From contig NZ_QETA01000001.1 of the NCBI RefSeq assembly GCF_003123725.1, positions 806,001 to 870,000 of the forward strand: a stretch of 64,000 bases of DNA. The letters are read 5' to 3'. Positions 16,850 through 25,962 of the stretch are shown piece after piece; the first letter of the stretch is position 1; each line of letters opens with the position of its first letter. Under the pieces are notes generated by a model. The model was not told where the DNA came from, made no database searches, and worked only from the letters and a program-made list of their open reading frames with translations. Both the position numbers and the translations under genes were made by a program. Source of the stretch: Corticimicrobacter populi. GTDB lineage: Bacteria; Pseudomonadota; Gammaproteobacteria; Burkholderiales; Burkholderiaceae_B.

Positions 16850-16868
16850 CGGTACACTCCCGGTACAC
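16850..16868. repeat. CGGTACAC pair, right integrase arm-site candidates
   Basis: CGGTACAC at 16850-16857 and again at 16861-16868, 11 bases apart, the same unit and period as the pair at 14146/14157 beside the integrase. Confidence 0.5.
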
Positions 16869-16870
16869 CC

Positions 16871-16990
16871 ATCCGTTTTCACCGCCTCACTAAAACTCCG
16901 CTAACCTACTGTCACCAAAATACTTTCCCCTCTCATTACCTCCGTACCCCTACACCCCATTCCCCCAAGCACCACCTTTCCATCACAAAC
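16871..16990 (+). other. G-poor, C-rich tract, possible Rho-utilisation region
   Basis: Only six G in 120 bases on the plus strand, with many CC and CA steps and no gene. A plus-strand transcript from the cassette would be C-rich and unstructured here, which suits Rho loading before the convergent argH gene. It may equally be part of the element's att region. Functional reading is inference. Confidence 0.35.
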
Positions 16991-17003
16991 TTTTAATCCA
17001 TTG
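16989..17003 (+). other. Right attachment-core candidate (attR)
   Basis: ACTTTTAATCCATTG, differing at one base from 14022-14036 in the tRNA-Lys fragment. Flanking bases are no longer tRNA-like, so only a short core is conserved. Confidence 0.5.
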
Positions 17004-17023
17004 CTCCAAAGGTAAAACTCCAA

Positions 17024-17060
17024 AAAAATGGCCTGCGCATCTTGTACGCAGGCCATTTTT
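17024..17060 (-). terminator. Rho-independent terminator after argH
   Basis: AAAAATGGCCTGCG and CGCAGGCCATTTTT form a 13-14 bp stem around the loop CATCTTGTA. On the minus strand it ends in a T run, and it lies 47 bases past the argH stop. It could also stop plus-strand transcripts from the island. Confidence 0.85.
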
Positions 17061-17106
17061 GTACATCAGCTACTGTGTATCAGGGGAATCCCCTTGCGAG
17101 TCAGGA

Positions 17107-18528
17107 TCAACCCTTGCCGTGCAACTCCAGAATACGCTTGGCCTCAAAGCGCACCCGTTCCGGGGCCGTGCCGCCGATGTGCTTGCGCGCAGCGACCGAG
17201 CCTTCCAGCGTCAGTACGGCGTGTACATCGGACTCGATGGCAGGGTGGAAGGCGCGCAGTTCATCCAGGCTCAGGTCGGCCAGGTCGCAGCCGCGCTGTT
17301 CGCATTCGCGTACGGCCAGGGCCACGACTTCGTGGGCATCGCGGAAAGGCGTGCCGCGCTTGACCAGGTAGTCGGCCAGGTCGGTGGCGGTGGCGTAGCC
17401 CTGCAGGGCGGCGGCGCGCATGGCTTCGGGCTTGACGCTGATGCCCGGCACCATGTCGACGAAGATGGTCAGCGTATCGCGCAGCGTGTCGACCGAGTCG
17501 AACAGGCCTTCCTTGTCTTCCTGGTTGTCCTTGTTGTAGGCCAGCGGCTGGCCTTTCATCAGGGTCAGCAGGGCCATCAGGTGGCCGTTGACCCGGCCTA
17601 CCTTGCCGCGTGCCAGTTCAGGGACGTCGGGATTTTTCTTCTGCGGCATGATCGAGCTGCCGGTGCAGAAACGGTCGGCCAGTGTGATGAAGCCGACGCG
17701 GGGGCTCATCCACAGGACCAGCTCTTCGGACAGGCGCGAGATATGCGTCATGACCAATGCAGCAGCGGCGCAGAATTCGATGGCAAAATCGCGGTCGGAT
17801 ACGGCGTCGAGCGAATTGCGGCAGACTTCTTCGAAACCCAGGGTACGGGCCACGCGCTCACGGTCGATGGGGTAGCTGGTGCCGGCCAGGGCGGCGGCAC
17901 CCAGCGGCAGGCGGTTGACGCGGCGGCGGCAGTCCTGCAGGCGCTCGGCATCGCGGCCAAACATCTCTGCATATGCCAGCAGGTGATGGCCGAACGTGAC
18001 GGGTTGTGCCACCTGCAGGTGGGTAAAGCCGGGCAGAATGGTGTCGGTGTGCTGCAGTGCCGTGGTAGCCAGCGCGTGGCGCAATTCGCCCAGCAGTCCG
18101 ATCAGGACGTCGATCTCGGCACGCAGCCACAGGCGGATGTCGGTGGCGACCTGGTCGTTGCGCGAACGGCCGGTATGCAGGCGCTTGCCGGCATCGCCCA
18201 CCAGTTCGACCAGGCGCTTTTCGATATTGAGGTGCACATCCTCGAGATCGAGCAGCCATTCGAACTGGCCTGCCTCGATTTCGGAGAGGATCTGCGTCAT
18301 GCCGCGCTGGATGTCCTGCAGGTCCTGCGTGGAGATCACGCCGACGGCCGCCAGCATGTCGGCATGGGCCAGCGAACCCTGGATATCATAGGGAGCCAAG
18401 CGCTTGTCGAAGAAGACCGAGGCGGTGTAGCGCTTGACCAGATCCGAGACGGGTTCGGAGAAGCGGGCCGACCAGGCCTGGGCCTTGTTGTCAAATTGAT
18501 TCTGGGTGGATGCAGGCGTATTGGACAT
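17107..18528 (-). CDS. argH: Argininosuccinate lyase
   Basis: A 473-aa enzyme that splits argininosuccinate to arginine and fumarate, the last step of arginine synthesis. The fumarase/lyase signature [11 protein letters not shown] is present near residue 290, the HTGRSRNDQ motif near residue 118 and the catalytic His region GFTHLQ near residue 165. Length is normal. The start MSNTPAST is 65 bases from the divergent channel gene, leaving a short shared promoter region (18529-18593). Confidence 0.96.
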   Translation of the reverse strand: MSNTPASTQNQFDNKAQAWSARFSEPVSDLVKRYTASVFFDKRLAPYDIQGSLAHADMLAAVGVISTQDLQDIQRGMTQILSEIEAGQFEWLLDLEDVHLNIEKRLVELVGDAGKRLHTGRSRNDQVATDIRLWLRAEIDVLIGLLGELRHALATTALQHTDTILPGFTHLQVAQPVTFGHHLLAYAEMFGRDAERLQDCRRRVNRLPLGAAALAGTSYPIDRERVARTLGFEEVCRNSLDAVSDRDFAIEFCAAAALVMTHISRLSEELVLWMSPRVGFITLADRFCTGSSIMPQKKNPDVPELARGKVGRVNGHLMALLTLMKGQPLAYNKDNQEDKEGLFDSVDTLRDTLTIFVDMVPGISVKPEAMRAAALQGYATATDLADYLVKRGTPFRDAHEVVALAVRECEQRGCDLADLSLDELRAFHPAIESDVHAVLTLEGSVAARKHIGGTAPERVRFEAKRILELHGKG

Positions 18529-18593
18529 GCGGGGATGGATAGCAATTAAAATGGCGCGATTCGCGAAACCACGATTCTAATACGGTTGGCTGC

Positions 18594-19919
18594 ATGGAGT
18601 CCCTGAAATCAAATATGGTCGAGCTGGAAACATGGATCCAGTCGCTGACCGCCCACCTGCCCGAGGCCCACTGGATGCAGGCCTTGTTGGCGCTCGGCCT
18701 GATCGTGCTGGTGTCTTTCATGATCCGGGTGGCAGGTGCCTATATCCTGTCTGCCGTGGCAAACCGGCTGTTGACCCTGGCCGGGCATCGCAACTGGGAC
18801 CGTGCCTTCCGGCGTGCCCGCAGCTACCGCTATGCGGCCATTACCGCTGGCTGGCTGGCCGTTGCCGTGATGAGCATTCTGCTGCCGCATTACGCGCAAC
18901 TGGAAACACTGCTGCATCGCGTCAGCCTGGCGCTGTTCTGGATCTATGTGATCAAGACCCTGCGCACGGTCCTGAGCGCCTGGCAGGAAACCTACGCCGC
19001 CACCACCCGGGCGCAGACGCGTTCCATCAAGGGCTATCTGCAACTGGGCAAGATCGTGCTGCTGGGCGTCGGTGCGGTACTGGTGATCTCGGTGCTGACC
19101 GACCGCTCGCCGATCCTGATGCTGTCGGGGCTGGGTGCGATTTCGGCTGTGCTGATGCTGGTGTTCAAGGATACGCTGCTGTCTCTGGTGGCCAGCACGC
19201 AACTGACCAGCAACGACATGCTGCGCATCGGCGACTGGATCGAAATGCCGCAGTCCAACGCCGATGGCTTCGTCATCGATATCGCGCTGCATACGGTCAA
19301 GGTGCAGAACTGGGACAAGACCGTCACCACCATCCCGACCTACAAGCTGTTTTCTGAACCCTATCGCAATTGGCGCTACATGTTCGAGTCGGGCGGGCGG
19401 CGCATCAAGCGCACGGTGCGCATCGATGCGACCAGCATCCGTTTCCTGACCGATGCCGAATGCGACGACCTGCAGCGTTTCAGCCTGCTGGAGTCCTACC
19501 TGGGTGACAAGCGCCGGGCGGTCGAGCAGACCAACCTGACGCTGGGCGAGCGCGCCCATGTGCCGGCCAACCGCCGGCGCCTGACCAATATCGGCACTTT
19601 CAGGGCTTATGTGCTGGCCTATCTGCAGCGCCACCCGGAAATCAAGCATCATGATGTCATCACCATGGTGCGGATGATGGAGCCGCAGTCCGACGGCGTA
19701 CCCGTCGAAATCTACTGCTTTACCGCGCTGACGGCCTGGGTCGACTACGAGCGCATCCAGGGCGATATCTTCGATCACATCCTGGCGCTGCTGCCCGAGC
19801 TGGGCTTGCGCCTCTACCAGACGCCTACCGGGCATGACATGCGCGGCATGGCGGATGGCATATCCCAATCGCAGGCGTGGCGGCACGCACTGCATGACGA
19901 ACAGGAGAACCCGGCATGA
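18594..19919 (+). CDS. Mechanosensitive channel family protein (MscS/YbdG-like)
   Basis: A 441-aa membrane protein with about five N-terminal transmembrane helices (roughly residues 30-190). The MscS pore/beta domain follows: LMLVFKDTLLSLVAS, then DMLRIGDWIEMPQSNADGFV and WDKTVTTIPTYKL near residue 240. A long cytoplasmic C-terminal domain completes it. The insertion and total length resemble YbdG rather than the short MscS. The role is release of solutes on hypo-osmotic shock or a related sensing function. Its last codons overlap the ATG of nadE in an ATGA, so the two are translationally coupled. Confidence 0.88.
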   Translation: MESLKSNMVELETWIQSLTAHLPEAHWMQALLALGLIVLVSFMIRVAGAYILSAVANRLLTLAGHRNWDRAFRRARSYRYAAITAGWLAVAVMSILLPHYAQLETLLHRVSLALFWIYVIKTLRTVLSAWQETYAATTRAQTRSIKGYLQLGKIVLLGVGAVLVISVLTDRSPILMLSGLGAISAVLMLVFKDTLLSLVASTQLTSNDMLRIGDWIEMPQSNADGFVIDIALHTVKVQNWDKTVTTIPTYKLFSEPYRNWRYMFESGGRRIKRTVRIDATSIRFLTDAECDDLQRFSLLESYLGDKRRAVEQTNLTLGERAHVPANRRRLTNIGTFRAYVLAYLQRHPEIKHHDVITMVRMMEPQSDGVPVEIYCFTALTAWVDYERIQGDIFDHILALLPELGLRLYQTPTGHDMRGMADGISQSQAWRHALHDEQENPA

Positions 19920-21712
19920 CGCATGCCATCACAGTGGCGCTGGCGCAGATCAATCCGGTATTGGGCGATCTGGCCGGCAATGCGGCCCGTATCCTGGCGG
20001 TTGCCCACCGGGCCCACGGGGCAGGCGCACGGGTATTGCTGACCCCCGAACTGGCACTGACCGGCTATCCCCCCGAGGATCTGTTGCTGCGCCCGGAATT
20101 CCTGCGACGTTGCGAGGCGGTTCTGGCCCAATTGACTGCCGATCTGGCAGGGTTGCCCGATCTGAGCGTGGTGGTGGGTACGCCGTTGCGAGTGGACGAC
20201 AGACTGTTCAATGCCGCTGTCGTCTTGCGCGAGGGTGCGCGTATCGGCTGGTATGGCAAACAGGCCTTGCCCAACTATGGCGTATTCGATGAGCAGCGCT
20301 ATTTTGCTGCCGGCACACAGGCCTGCCTGTTCGAGGTGAGTGGGCTGCGCTTTGGCGTCAACGTCTGTGAAGACCTCTGGGCGGGCGGCGCACCGCGCCA
20401 GGCGGTGGCGCAGGGCGCACATGTTCTGCTGGCACTCAATGCCTCGCCTTTTGATGCAGGCCACTGGCAGGCACGCCACGAACATGTGATGCAACCCGTG
20501 GCGGCACTGGGCGTACCGCTGGTCTATGTCAACCTGGTGGGTGGGCAGGATGAACTGGTCTTCGATGGTGCTTCGTTCGTGCAGGATGCTGCAGGCACGC
20601 CGCATATGGTGCTGCCGGCATTCGGCGAGGCGCTGGGGCTGGTGGATTTCGATGCACAGGGGCACGTGCAGGGGGGCCGTGTGCTGACGCTGGACGGCGA
20701 GGACTGGTCCGCTGCCGCCGCAACGGCAGTGGCCGTGCTGCAACCCGGTTCGCAATTGCCGGACTACCGCGCTGATTCGACCACTACCCGTCAGGCCGCA
20801 GAACAACAGCCTCCCGGCAAGACCGATGCATATTGGCCCGATGACAACGGCGTTGCACTGTCCGCAATCTGGCAGGCGCTGGTGCTGGGCGTGCGCGATT
20901 ATGTCGAGAAAAATGGCTTCAAGGGTGTGCTGCTGGCGTTTTCAGGGGGCATGGACTCCGCGCTGACGCTACTGCTGGCGGTGGATGCGCTGGGGCCGGA
21001 GCGTGTGCGTACCTACATGATGCCGTCGCCCTATACCTCGGACATGTCGCTGGACGATGCCAAGGATATGGCACGGCGGGTGGGGGTGCACTACGGGGTA
21101 CTGCCCATCGCCCCGATGATGGATGCCTTTGAGTCAGTGCTGGCCCCCGAGTTTGCCGGCCTGACCCAGGATGCCACGGAAGAGAACATCCAGGCACGCT
21201 CACGCGGCGTGCTGATGATGGCGCTGTCCAACAAGACCGGCTGGCTGGTGCTGACCACCGGCAACAAGTCCGAGTTCAGTACCGGCTACTGCACGCTGTA
21301 TGGTGACATGGCCGGAGGGTTTGCCGTGCTCAAGGATGTGCCCAAGACCCTGGTGTACAGCCTGGGGTGGTGGCGCAATGGTCTCGATGGCCCGCCGCCG
21401 ATCCCGGAGAACATCCTCACGCGCGCGCCTTCGGCCGAACTGCGCCCGGGGCAGACCGACCAGGACAGCCTGCCGCCCTACGAGGTGCTGGATGGGATGA
21501 TTGCCCGCTACATGGAGCAGGACGCCTCGGTGGACGATCTGCGCAAGGCCGGTTATGTCCAGGCCGATATCGACCGCTTTACCCGGTTGCTGCACCTGAA
21601 CGAATACAAGCGCCGCCAGTCCCCGCCGGGACCGCGCATCACGCCACGGGCCTTCGGTCGCGACTGGCGCTACCCGATCACCAACCGCTTCCGCGATAAT
21701 GGCCAGGGCTGA
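19916..21712 (+). CDS. nadE: Glutamine-dependent NAD+ synthetase
   Basis: A 598-aa two-domain enzyme. The N-terminal nitrilase-type glutaminase (about 1-270) has its Glu in LTPELALTGYPPEDLL, Lys in WYGKQALPNYGVFDE and nucleophilic Cys in NVCEDLW. The C-terminal synthetase has the ATP-pyrophosphatase loop AFSGGMDSALT (near residue 341) and the TTGNKSE motif. It makes NAD+ from deamido-NAD+ using ammonia channelled from glutamine. The inter-domain linker (about 270-300) is somewhat long. It overlaps the channel gene by four bases and precedes the P-II gene by 66 bases. Confidence 0.95.
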   Translation: MTHAITVALAQINPVLGDLAGNAARILAVAHRAHGAGARVLLTPELALTGYPPEDLLLRPEFLRRCEAVLAQLTADLAGLPDLSVVVGTPLRVDDRLFNAAVVLREGARIGWYGKQALPNYGVFDEQRYFAAGTQACLFEVSGLRFGVNVCEDLWAGGAPRQAVAQGAHVLLALNASPFDAGHWQARHEHVMQPVAALGVPLVYVNLVGGQDELVFDGASFVQDAAGTPHMVLPAFGEALGLVDFDAQGHVQGGRVLTLDGEDWSAAAATAVAVLQPGSQLPDYRADSTTTRQAAEQQPPGKTDAYWPDDNGVALSAIWQALVLGVRDYVEKNGFKGVLLAFSGGMDSALTLLLAVDALGPERVRTYMMPSPYTSDMSLDDAKDMARRVGVHYGVLPIAPMMDAFESVLAPEFAGLTQDATEENIQARSRGVLMMALSNKTGWLVLTTGNKSEFSTGYCTLYGDMAGGFAVLKDVPKTLVYSLGWWRNGLDGPPPIPENILTRAPSAELRPGQTDQDSLPPYEVLDGMIARYMEQDASVDDLRKAGYVQADIDRFTRLLHLNEYKRRQSPPGPRITPRAFGRDWRYPITNRFRDNGQG

Positions 21713-21733
21713 TCGGGGCCATCCTGGCACTGA

Positions 21734-22117
<384 letters not shown>

Positions 22118-22124
22118 TACAGCA

Positions 22125-22520
22125 GTGATCTATAAAACAATTGAGTCGAGACACGCAGTATGGGTATCGACAGAAAATTCGTTTGAGACGATCAGGGCGA
22201 ATTTCATCAAGAAAAAGGGCGGCTCCGGATTCGAGAAAGATTTCAGGATACGGAACCGCTTCGTGGATGAAGATCATGCTGTTTCCCTGTGGCTGCCTGA
22301 GGGAAATATGGCCGGCTTCGAGTACATGGTGGAAGATGTCCTGGCCGCATGTGAAAAACGCATGGGGCCCGCGCAGATTACATATATCTTTGCGCTGGAG
22401 GACTTTGACTACGATGCTGGCATACGGGAAAACGAAGTGCTGACATTCCTGGGAAACCTGAACTTGCGCTTCAGGATAAGGGACTGGGCGGCGGAAAGAA
22501 GTATGTGCCAAGGCGGCTGA
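22125..22520 (+). CDS. Hypothetical protein, possibly Imm22-like immunity protein
   Basis: A GTG at 22125 gives a 131-aa acidic protein. It has an early strand KTIESRHAVWVS, a charged middle (GSGFEKDFRIRN) and near residue 100 ITYIFALEDFDYDAGIRENE. The strand followed by FDYD is reminiscent of the Imm22 immunity family, but the match is by eye and weak. No cognate toxin is near. The start is uncertain: no strong ribosome site is visible, and the frame is also open upstream through glnB. It is only seven bases after the glnB stop, so it may be read from the same transcript. Confidence 0.5.
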   Translation: MIYKTIESRHAVWVSTENSFETIRANFIKKKGGSGFEKDFRIRNRFVDEDHAVSLWLPEGNMAGFEYMVEDVLAACEKRMGPAQITYIFALEDFDYDAGIRENEVLTFLGNLNLRFRIRDWAAERSMCQGG

Positions 22521-22665
22521 AACAAATTCCAAACCGCTACTTTCGGATCTTCGACTGACAGCGTGTGTTATGCACTGTTTCAGGGCGTAAATCCTGATTG
22601 AAAAGCATTTGATTGTCGGGTGTGTCCGGTAAACTCTGGCGGTTTCCATTTCTTCAGGATCTGCC

Positions 22666-23043
22666 ATGCCCATGTCTGCTGTTGTGCGGCGTTGCCTCGG
22701 GCCGGGAGTGCTGTCACTGTTGCTGGGCCAGGGGTGCCTCATGCAGGCGCAGGCGCAGCCATTGCCGGTTACACCCAATACGACCCATATCACTGTCGGA
22801 CAACTTCTGATTGAAATGGCAGAGCCTTCGCAACCGCGCAGTGATGCCATCGATATGTATCTGCTGGGCATTTTTGACCAGACCGAAGGGACTGTCTGGT
22901 GCGACTACCGGCAATTCAAGATCGATACACTGCGTGATGCAGTCTATGGTCAATTGCGGGAGTTGCAGGGTGAAGCCCTGTCCCAGCGTGCCGCACCTGC
23001 CGTCAGTGCTGTACTGGCCCAGCGTTTTCCGTGCAGGGGTTGA
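22666..23043 (+). CDS. Rap1a/Tai-like immunity protein, secreted
   Basis: A 125-aa protein with a Sec signal peptide (about residues 1-30, ending AQAQA). The mature part is short and helical: ITVGQLLIEMAE, YLLGIFDQTEGTVWC, and ends with AVSAVLAQRFPCRG. The central Cys and the FPC C-terminus, with two helices between them, are the usual pattern of the Rap1a/Tai family. Its members sit in the periplasm and neutralise type VI secretion amidase effectors. No effector or type VI gene is in the window, so it would be an orphan immunity protein. The 145-base gap before it (22521-22665) shows nothing notable. Confidence 0.6.
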   Translation: MPMSAVVRRCLGPGVLSLLLGQGCLMQAQAQPLPVTPNTTHITVGQLLIEMAEPSQPRSDAIDMYLLGIFDQTEGTVWCDYRQFKIDTLRDAVYGQLRELQGEALSQRAAPAVSAVLAQRFPCRG

Positions 23044-23048
23044 GCGGC

Positions 23049-23726
23049 ATGTCGTTTTTGTCTGTCTGTATGTACATACTGGCACAGCATCGGTTGCTGC
23101 TGATGTTTGCCCTGCCATTGGCATGCCTGGTGTTTGCAGTGCTACTGAATCTTTACCGAGGCAAGCGCTGGGGATATTTCCTGATTCCAACGGTCTTCAC
23201 GTTGGCCATGATCAATATTTTCACAGGCCAGTGGGTCAATGCCGCTTTCCTGAACTGGTTCGGCACACCCGGTACGGCGATTATCGTGGACAAACGTGAT
23301 GCCGGATGGCTGCTCAATGAACAGCGGGTCGATGAATATGATGTGTTGGTGCGCATGGCTGACGGAAGGGATGTGGTCGCGCAGTTCGACGACATGAGTG
23401 CATCCATCTGGCCACCTCGTAACCTGATCCTGATCCCGGCGCTCAATGACCCATTCGTCGTCAAGTATGTGCCCGGTTTTCCGCGCAACATCGTGATCAT
23501 GAGCGACGAGTCAGCCTATGGCAAACGATGGTTGCTGAATGATGCACGTCGTCCTGTCGAGCGCGCGCGCAATCTGCATGAAGCCAGCCCTGACAATGCC
23601 ATGTTTGCACAGGAGTATCGGCAGGCATTGCAGGATTTCCTGGCCGCGTACGGTGAAGTGCTGTCGGCTTCGGATCGTGAACAGTATGAAAAAAAGCTGG
23701 AGGCGATTGCCGCCCCGGCTCCATGA
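23049..23726 (+). CDS. Hypothetical membrane-anchored protein
   Basis: A 225-aa protein. ATG at 23049 is preferred to the GTG at 23031 because it follows the stop of the previous gene with a G-rich ribosome site (GGGG) nearby. Two N-terminal hydrophobic helices (about residues 12-34 and 41-62) are followed by a soluble domain of about 160 residues with AIIVDKRDAG, a beta-rich middle and a helical C-terminus. I do not recognise a family. Its start is six bases from the Rap1a/Tai-like stop, so the two form a unit. Confidence 0.6.
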   Translation: MSFLSVCMYILAQHRLLLMFALPLACLVFAVLLNLYRGKRWGYFLIPTVFTLAMINIFTGQWVNAAFLNWFGTPGTAIIVDKRDAGWLLNEQRVDEYDVLVRMADGRDVVAQFDDMSASIWPPRNLILIPALNDPFVVKYVPGFPRNIVIMSDESAYGKRWLLNDARRPVERARNLHEASPDNAMFAQEYRQALQDFLAAYGEVLSASDREQYEKKLEAIAAPAP

Positions 23727-23782
23727 GCCCGGTTTGATGAGGTTAAGCCCGGATCGTAAAACGTAGAAAAAAGGAGGTTTTC

Positions 23783-24337
23783 ATGGTGACGATATTGGCC
23801 TTGCTGGCTTCGCTGGTCACGCCGGCAGCGGATCTGCCCTGCACGTACCTTTCAAGATCGCAGCAGGAATTACACCAGGTGCAGGCCTGCGCATCTTTGG
23901 AAAATGGGCAACCTGTATTGAATTCCGCTGTTTTTGACGATCTGCTGTTTGATGAAAAAGAGGGCGGACTGGCCCAGATTCATGTGAACAAAGCCTGGCA
24001 TTGGGTACGGCCGGATGGCCATATGCAAGCGGTTCTGACTTTCGATAATGGTGCTGATCCCTTCTCGGAGGGGCTGACGCGTGGGCCAGGCACGCAGGGT
24101 GTGGCGTACTTTGATCACAACCTGCAGCGGGTTCTGGATTTGCCGTATGCCTGGGGCATGCCGTTTCAGGACGGCCATGCGCTGGTGTGTGTGGATTGCG
24201 TGGAGTCAGTGTCGGCAGGCGAACACCGCGAACGGGTGGGCGATACCTGGGGGGTGATTGATCGGGCAGGCAAGGTAGTGGTGGCACCTGAATTGAGCTT
24301 GCAGGATGCGCTCAGCCGCCTTGATCTTTTGCCATGA
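23783..24337 (+). CDS. Secreted protein with WG-repeat-like segments
   Basis: A 184-aa protein with an AAGGAGG ribosome site just before its ATG. Residues 1-16 look like a signal peptide. The body contains repeat-like units such as GVAYFDHNLQRVLDLPYAWG followed by F.DGHALVC, and later WGVIDRAGKVVV, the typical second half of a WG repeat. Four cysteines are present, two of them in CVDC. WG-repeat proteins are often found with toxin/immunity loci but lack a defined role. It ends 18 bases before the convergent hypothetical gene. Confidence 0.6.
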   Translation: MVTILALLASLVTPAADLPCTYLSRSQQELHQVQACASLENGQPVLNSAVFDDLLFDEKEGGLAQIHVNKAWHWVRPDGHMQAVLTFDNGADPFSEGLTRGPGTQGVAYFDHNLQRVLDLPYAWGMPFQDGHALVCVDCVESVSAGEHRERVGDTWGVIDRAGKVVVAPELSLQDALSRLDLLP

Positions 24338-24355
24338 TGCTGGCGTGAGGCTGGC

Positions 24356-25054
24356 TCAGGTGCCCATGTCGTAGAACGTGACTTTCAATTGTTGTGTGAA
24401 CGCGATGATCTGTTCCAGCCTGGAATCGGCTGATTTGGCTGCATGGCAGGCCGATTCCAGATTTTCTATGTTGCGTAACTGTTCCTGGCTCTGGTCATCC
24501 ATTGAGTCGTAGGCTTCATGGGTACAAAGGCGAAACATGTCGAGCAGTCGCGTATCGAACACCTCGCTGTTGGACGACCTGAATTGGCCCGGGATATGAC
24601 TTTTTGCGTCTTTCAATAAAAAACCTTGATACTGGTCGGCCTGATCCAGCAAAAGACACAGGCCATCAGCGACCTGTGTCGTATGGGAAACGGATGAGGC
24701 GTTTGAGGTGACTGTCAGGGTGTCGTCGCCAATGCTGTAGATGGCGTCGTGCTGCATGGCGACATCGTGGATGAAGTGTTCAAGGCAACTTGAGAGTGCC
24801 AGGTTTTCAAGGATGCCCGTATCGATTTCCGATCCGTTTGGCGAGACCTTGATCGTCGAGGGAACGGTCAGCATCAGGAAGGAAATCTCGTCTGTCGCCT
24901 TGTCTGCCAGCAGCCAGTCCAACGTGTCCATCGCGCTGAAATTGCTGCTGCCGACATGGTTGCCCATATCTGCTTCCAGTGCATACAGGTCTGTATATCG
25001 GCTTTTGAGAAAGACATTGAAGCCAGGCAAGTCCCAGAAAATTTTGTTTTTCAT
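24356..25054 (-). CDS. Hypothetical cytoplasmic protein, 232 aa
   Basis: The protein begins MKNKIFWDLPGF, with no signal peptide or membrane helix. It is acidic, and Ser/Asp-rich in the middle, with helical stretches at both ends. I do not recognise a family. Base use is AT-richer than the housekeeping genes. It lies 29 bases downstream of the frameshifted gene at 25.1 kb in the same direction, so both may derive from one imported unit. Confidence 0.55.
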   Translation of the reverse strand: MKNKIFWDLPGFNVFLKSRYTDLYALEADMGNHVGSSNFSAMDTLDWLLADKATDEISFLMLTVPSTIKVSPNGSEIDTGILENLALSSCLEHFIHDVAMQHDAIYSIGDDTLTVTSNASSVSHTTQVADGLCLLLDQADQYQGFLLKDAKSHIPGQFRSSNSEVFDTRLLDMFRLCTHEAYDSMDDQSQEQLRNIENLESACHAAKSADSRLEQIIAFTQQLKVTFYDMGT

Positions 25055-25083
25055 TTTGGATAACGTCTAGGCAACAATGCTGC

Positions 25084-25378
25084 TCAGGACAGGCTTTGGA
25101 TGTGTACCGTGCCCACCTTGTGCGGACCTTCGTAAATATCGAAGGATGTCAAATTTGTGTCTTGGCGCATCCGGCATCAGGAACTCGACGGTTCCCGAGC
25201 TGAAATCATGACCTTCTACCGTTTCATGGCGGGAAAGCTGAAACACAACGCTCCAGGCATGATCCTGCCACTTCGAGTCATCGGAGAAGCGGGCGACTGA
25301 AAAGTACTTGCCAGCAGGAGGGGGGTGTTTCCTGCCGCCTGCATCAGTGCTTTGCCATTTTATTTTGATTGCTGGCAT
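25084..25378 (-). pseudogene. Small hypothetical gene with an apparent frameshift
   Basis: ATG at 25378 begins MPAIKIKWQS and runs through WSVVFQLSR and GTVEFLMPDAPRHKFDI. The frame then becomes odd (RYLRRSAQ). One frame away, the bases from about 25145 encode FDIYEGPHKVGTVHIQSLS and stop at 25084-25086, which reads like the natural beta-strand C-terminus of a roughly 97-aa protein. A one-base shift near 25140-25147 is therefore likely, either a real mutation or a sequencing error. Unshifted, the frame ends at 25067. It starts two bases after the ubiC stop. Confidence 0.55.
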
Positions 25379-25380
25379 CT

Positions 25381-25962
25381 TTATGGCTTTGGGATCAAGG
25401 TCCAGAAACCCGCCAGGAAGCACTCGGCGACCACCAATCCCGCGCCCGCTCGCCAGAACACTGATCGTCGGGCCCACAGAGGTATTTCTCCGGGACGCCC
25501 CGGTTCCATTTTTGGCGAATCTGTACTCACTGCAACCCCATACAACCCGGATCGCCCATCCAGCCGGGCCACGGCAAAACCAGATCGGGTTACCGTCGGG
25601 TCGTGATAAAGCATGTCCGCCAGCGGCCGGTTCTTCAGTCGCCGCATGGCCTGCCAGATCCCCCTGGAATGTTGCAATGGGGTGCAGCTTCTGGCCGCCA
25701 CGCATGGGACCCCATCAATACGCATCAATATTTCACGCACCCAGATAGGCGCACGTGGGTGAATCCCCAATGCACAGGCCTCTTCGGCAGGGGCAGGCTC
25801 CACGCATTCCCTCAGCACGCTCAACTCTACTGTGCCCAGTTGGCGCAGGCCGGCAGTCAGGGCACCGGGACGGCTCAGCCAGAGACGATGGGACCGGGGA
25901 AGGGAGGGGGCAGGGTGCGGACGCCACAGGTCGGCGAAAACAGGTGCATTCACGTTCTTCAT
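25381..25962 (-). CDS. ubiC: Chorismate pyruvate-lyase
   Basis: A 193-aa enzyme that converts chorismate to 4-hydroxybenzoate plus pyruvate, the first committed step of ubiquinone synthesis. Features typical of UbiC are the N-terminal WL..GALT region, [13 protein letters not shown] in the centre and the C-terminal LWARRSVFW segment followed by VVAECFL, which carries the conserved Glu. Length is slightly above E. coli UbiC. The start is 18 bases from the divergent rluF start. Confidence 0.85.
   Translation of the reverse strand: MKNVNAPVFADLWRPHPAPSLPRSHRLWLSRPGALTAGLRQLGTVELSVLRECVEPAPAEEACALGIHPRAPIWVREILMRIDGVPCVAARSCTPLQHSRGIWQAMRRLKNRPLADMLYHDPTVTRSGFAVARLDGRSGLYGVAVSTDSPKMEPGRPGEIPLWARRSVFWRAGAGLVVAECFLAGFWTLIPKP

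Larger units (their letters stand above)
14011..17003 (+). mobile_element. Relic integrated element at a tRNA-Lys site
   Basis: About 3 kb bounded by a tRNA-Lys 3' fragment on the left and a 15-base copy of its anticodon-loop region on the right (14022-14036 and 16989-17003, one mismatch). Paired CGGTACA repeats with an 11-base period occur just inside both ends (14146/14157 and 16850/16861), as expected for integrase arm sites. The contents are a broken tyrosine integrase, an IS3-family element, a fragment of another IS and one integron cassette. The integrase is dead, so the element is immobile by itself. Boundaries are inferred from the repeats. Confidence 0.7.

Noticed and set aside
16799-16996. 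65-aa plus-strand frame after the attC
   Set aside because: It translates the G-poor tract into a Pro/Thr/His-rich string without a ribosome site.
17059-18549. 496-aa open frame antisense to argH
   Set aside because: Shadow of ArgH, whose [11 protein letters not shown] signature is clear on the minus strand.
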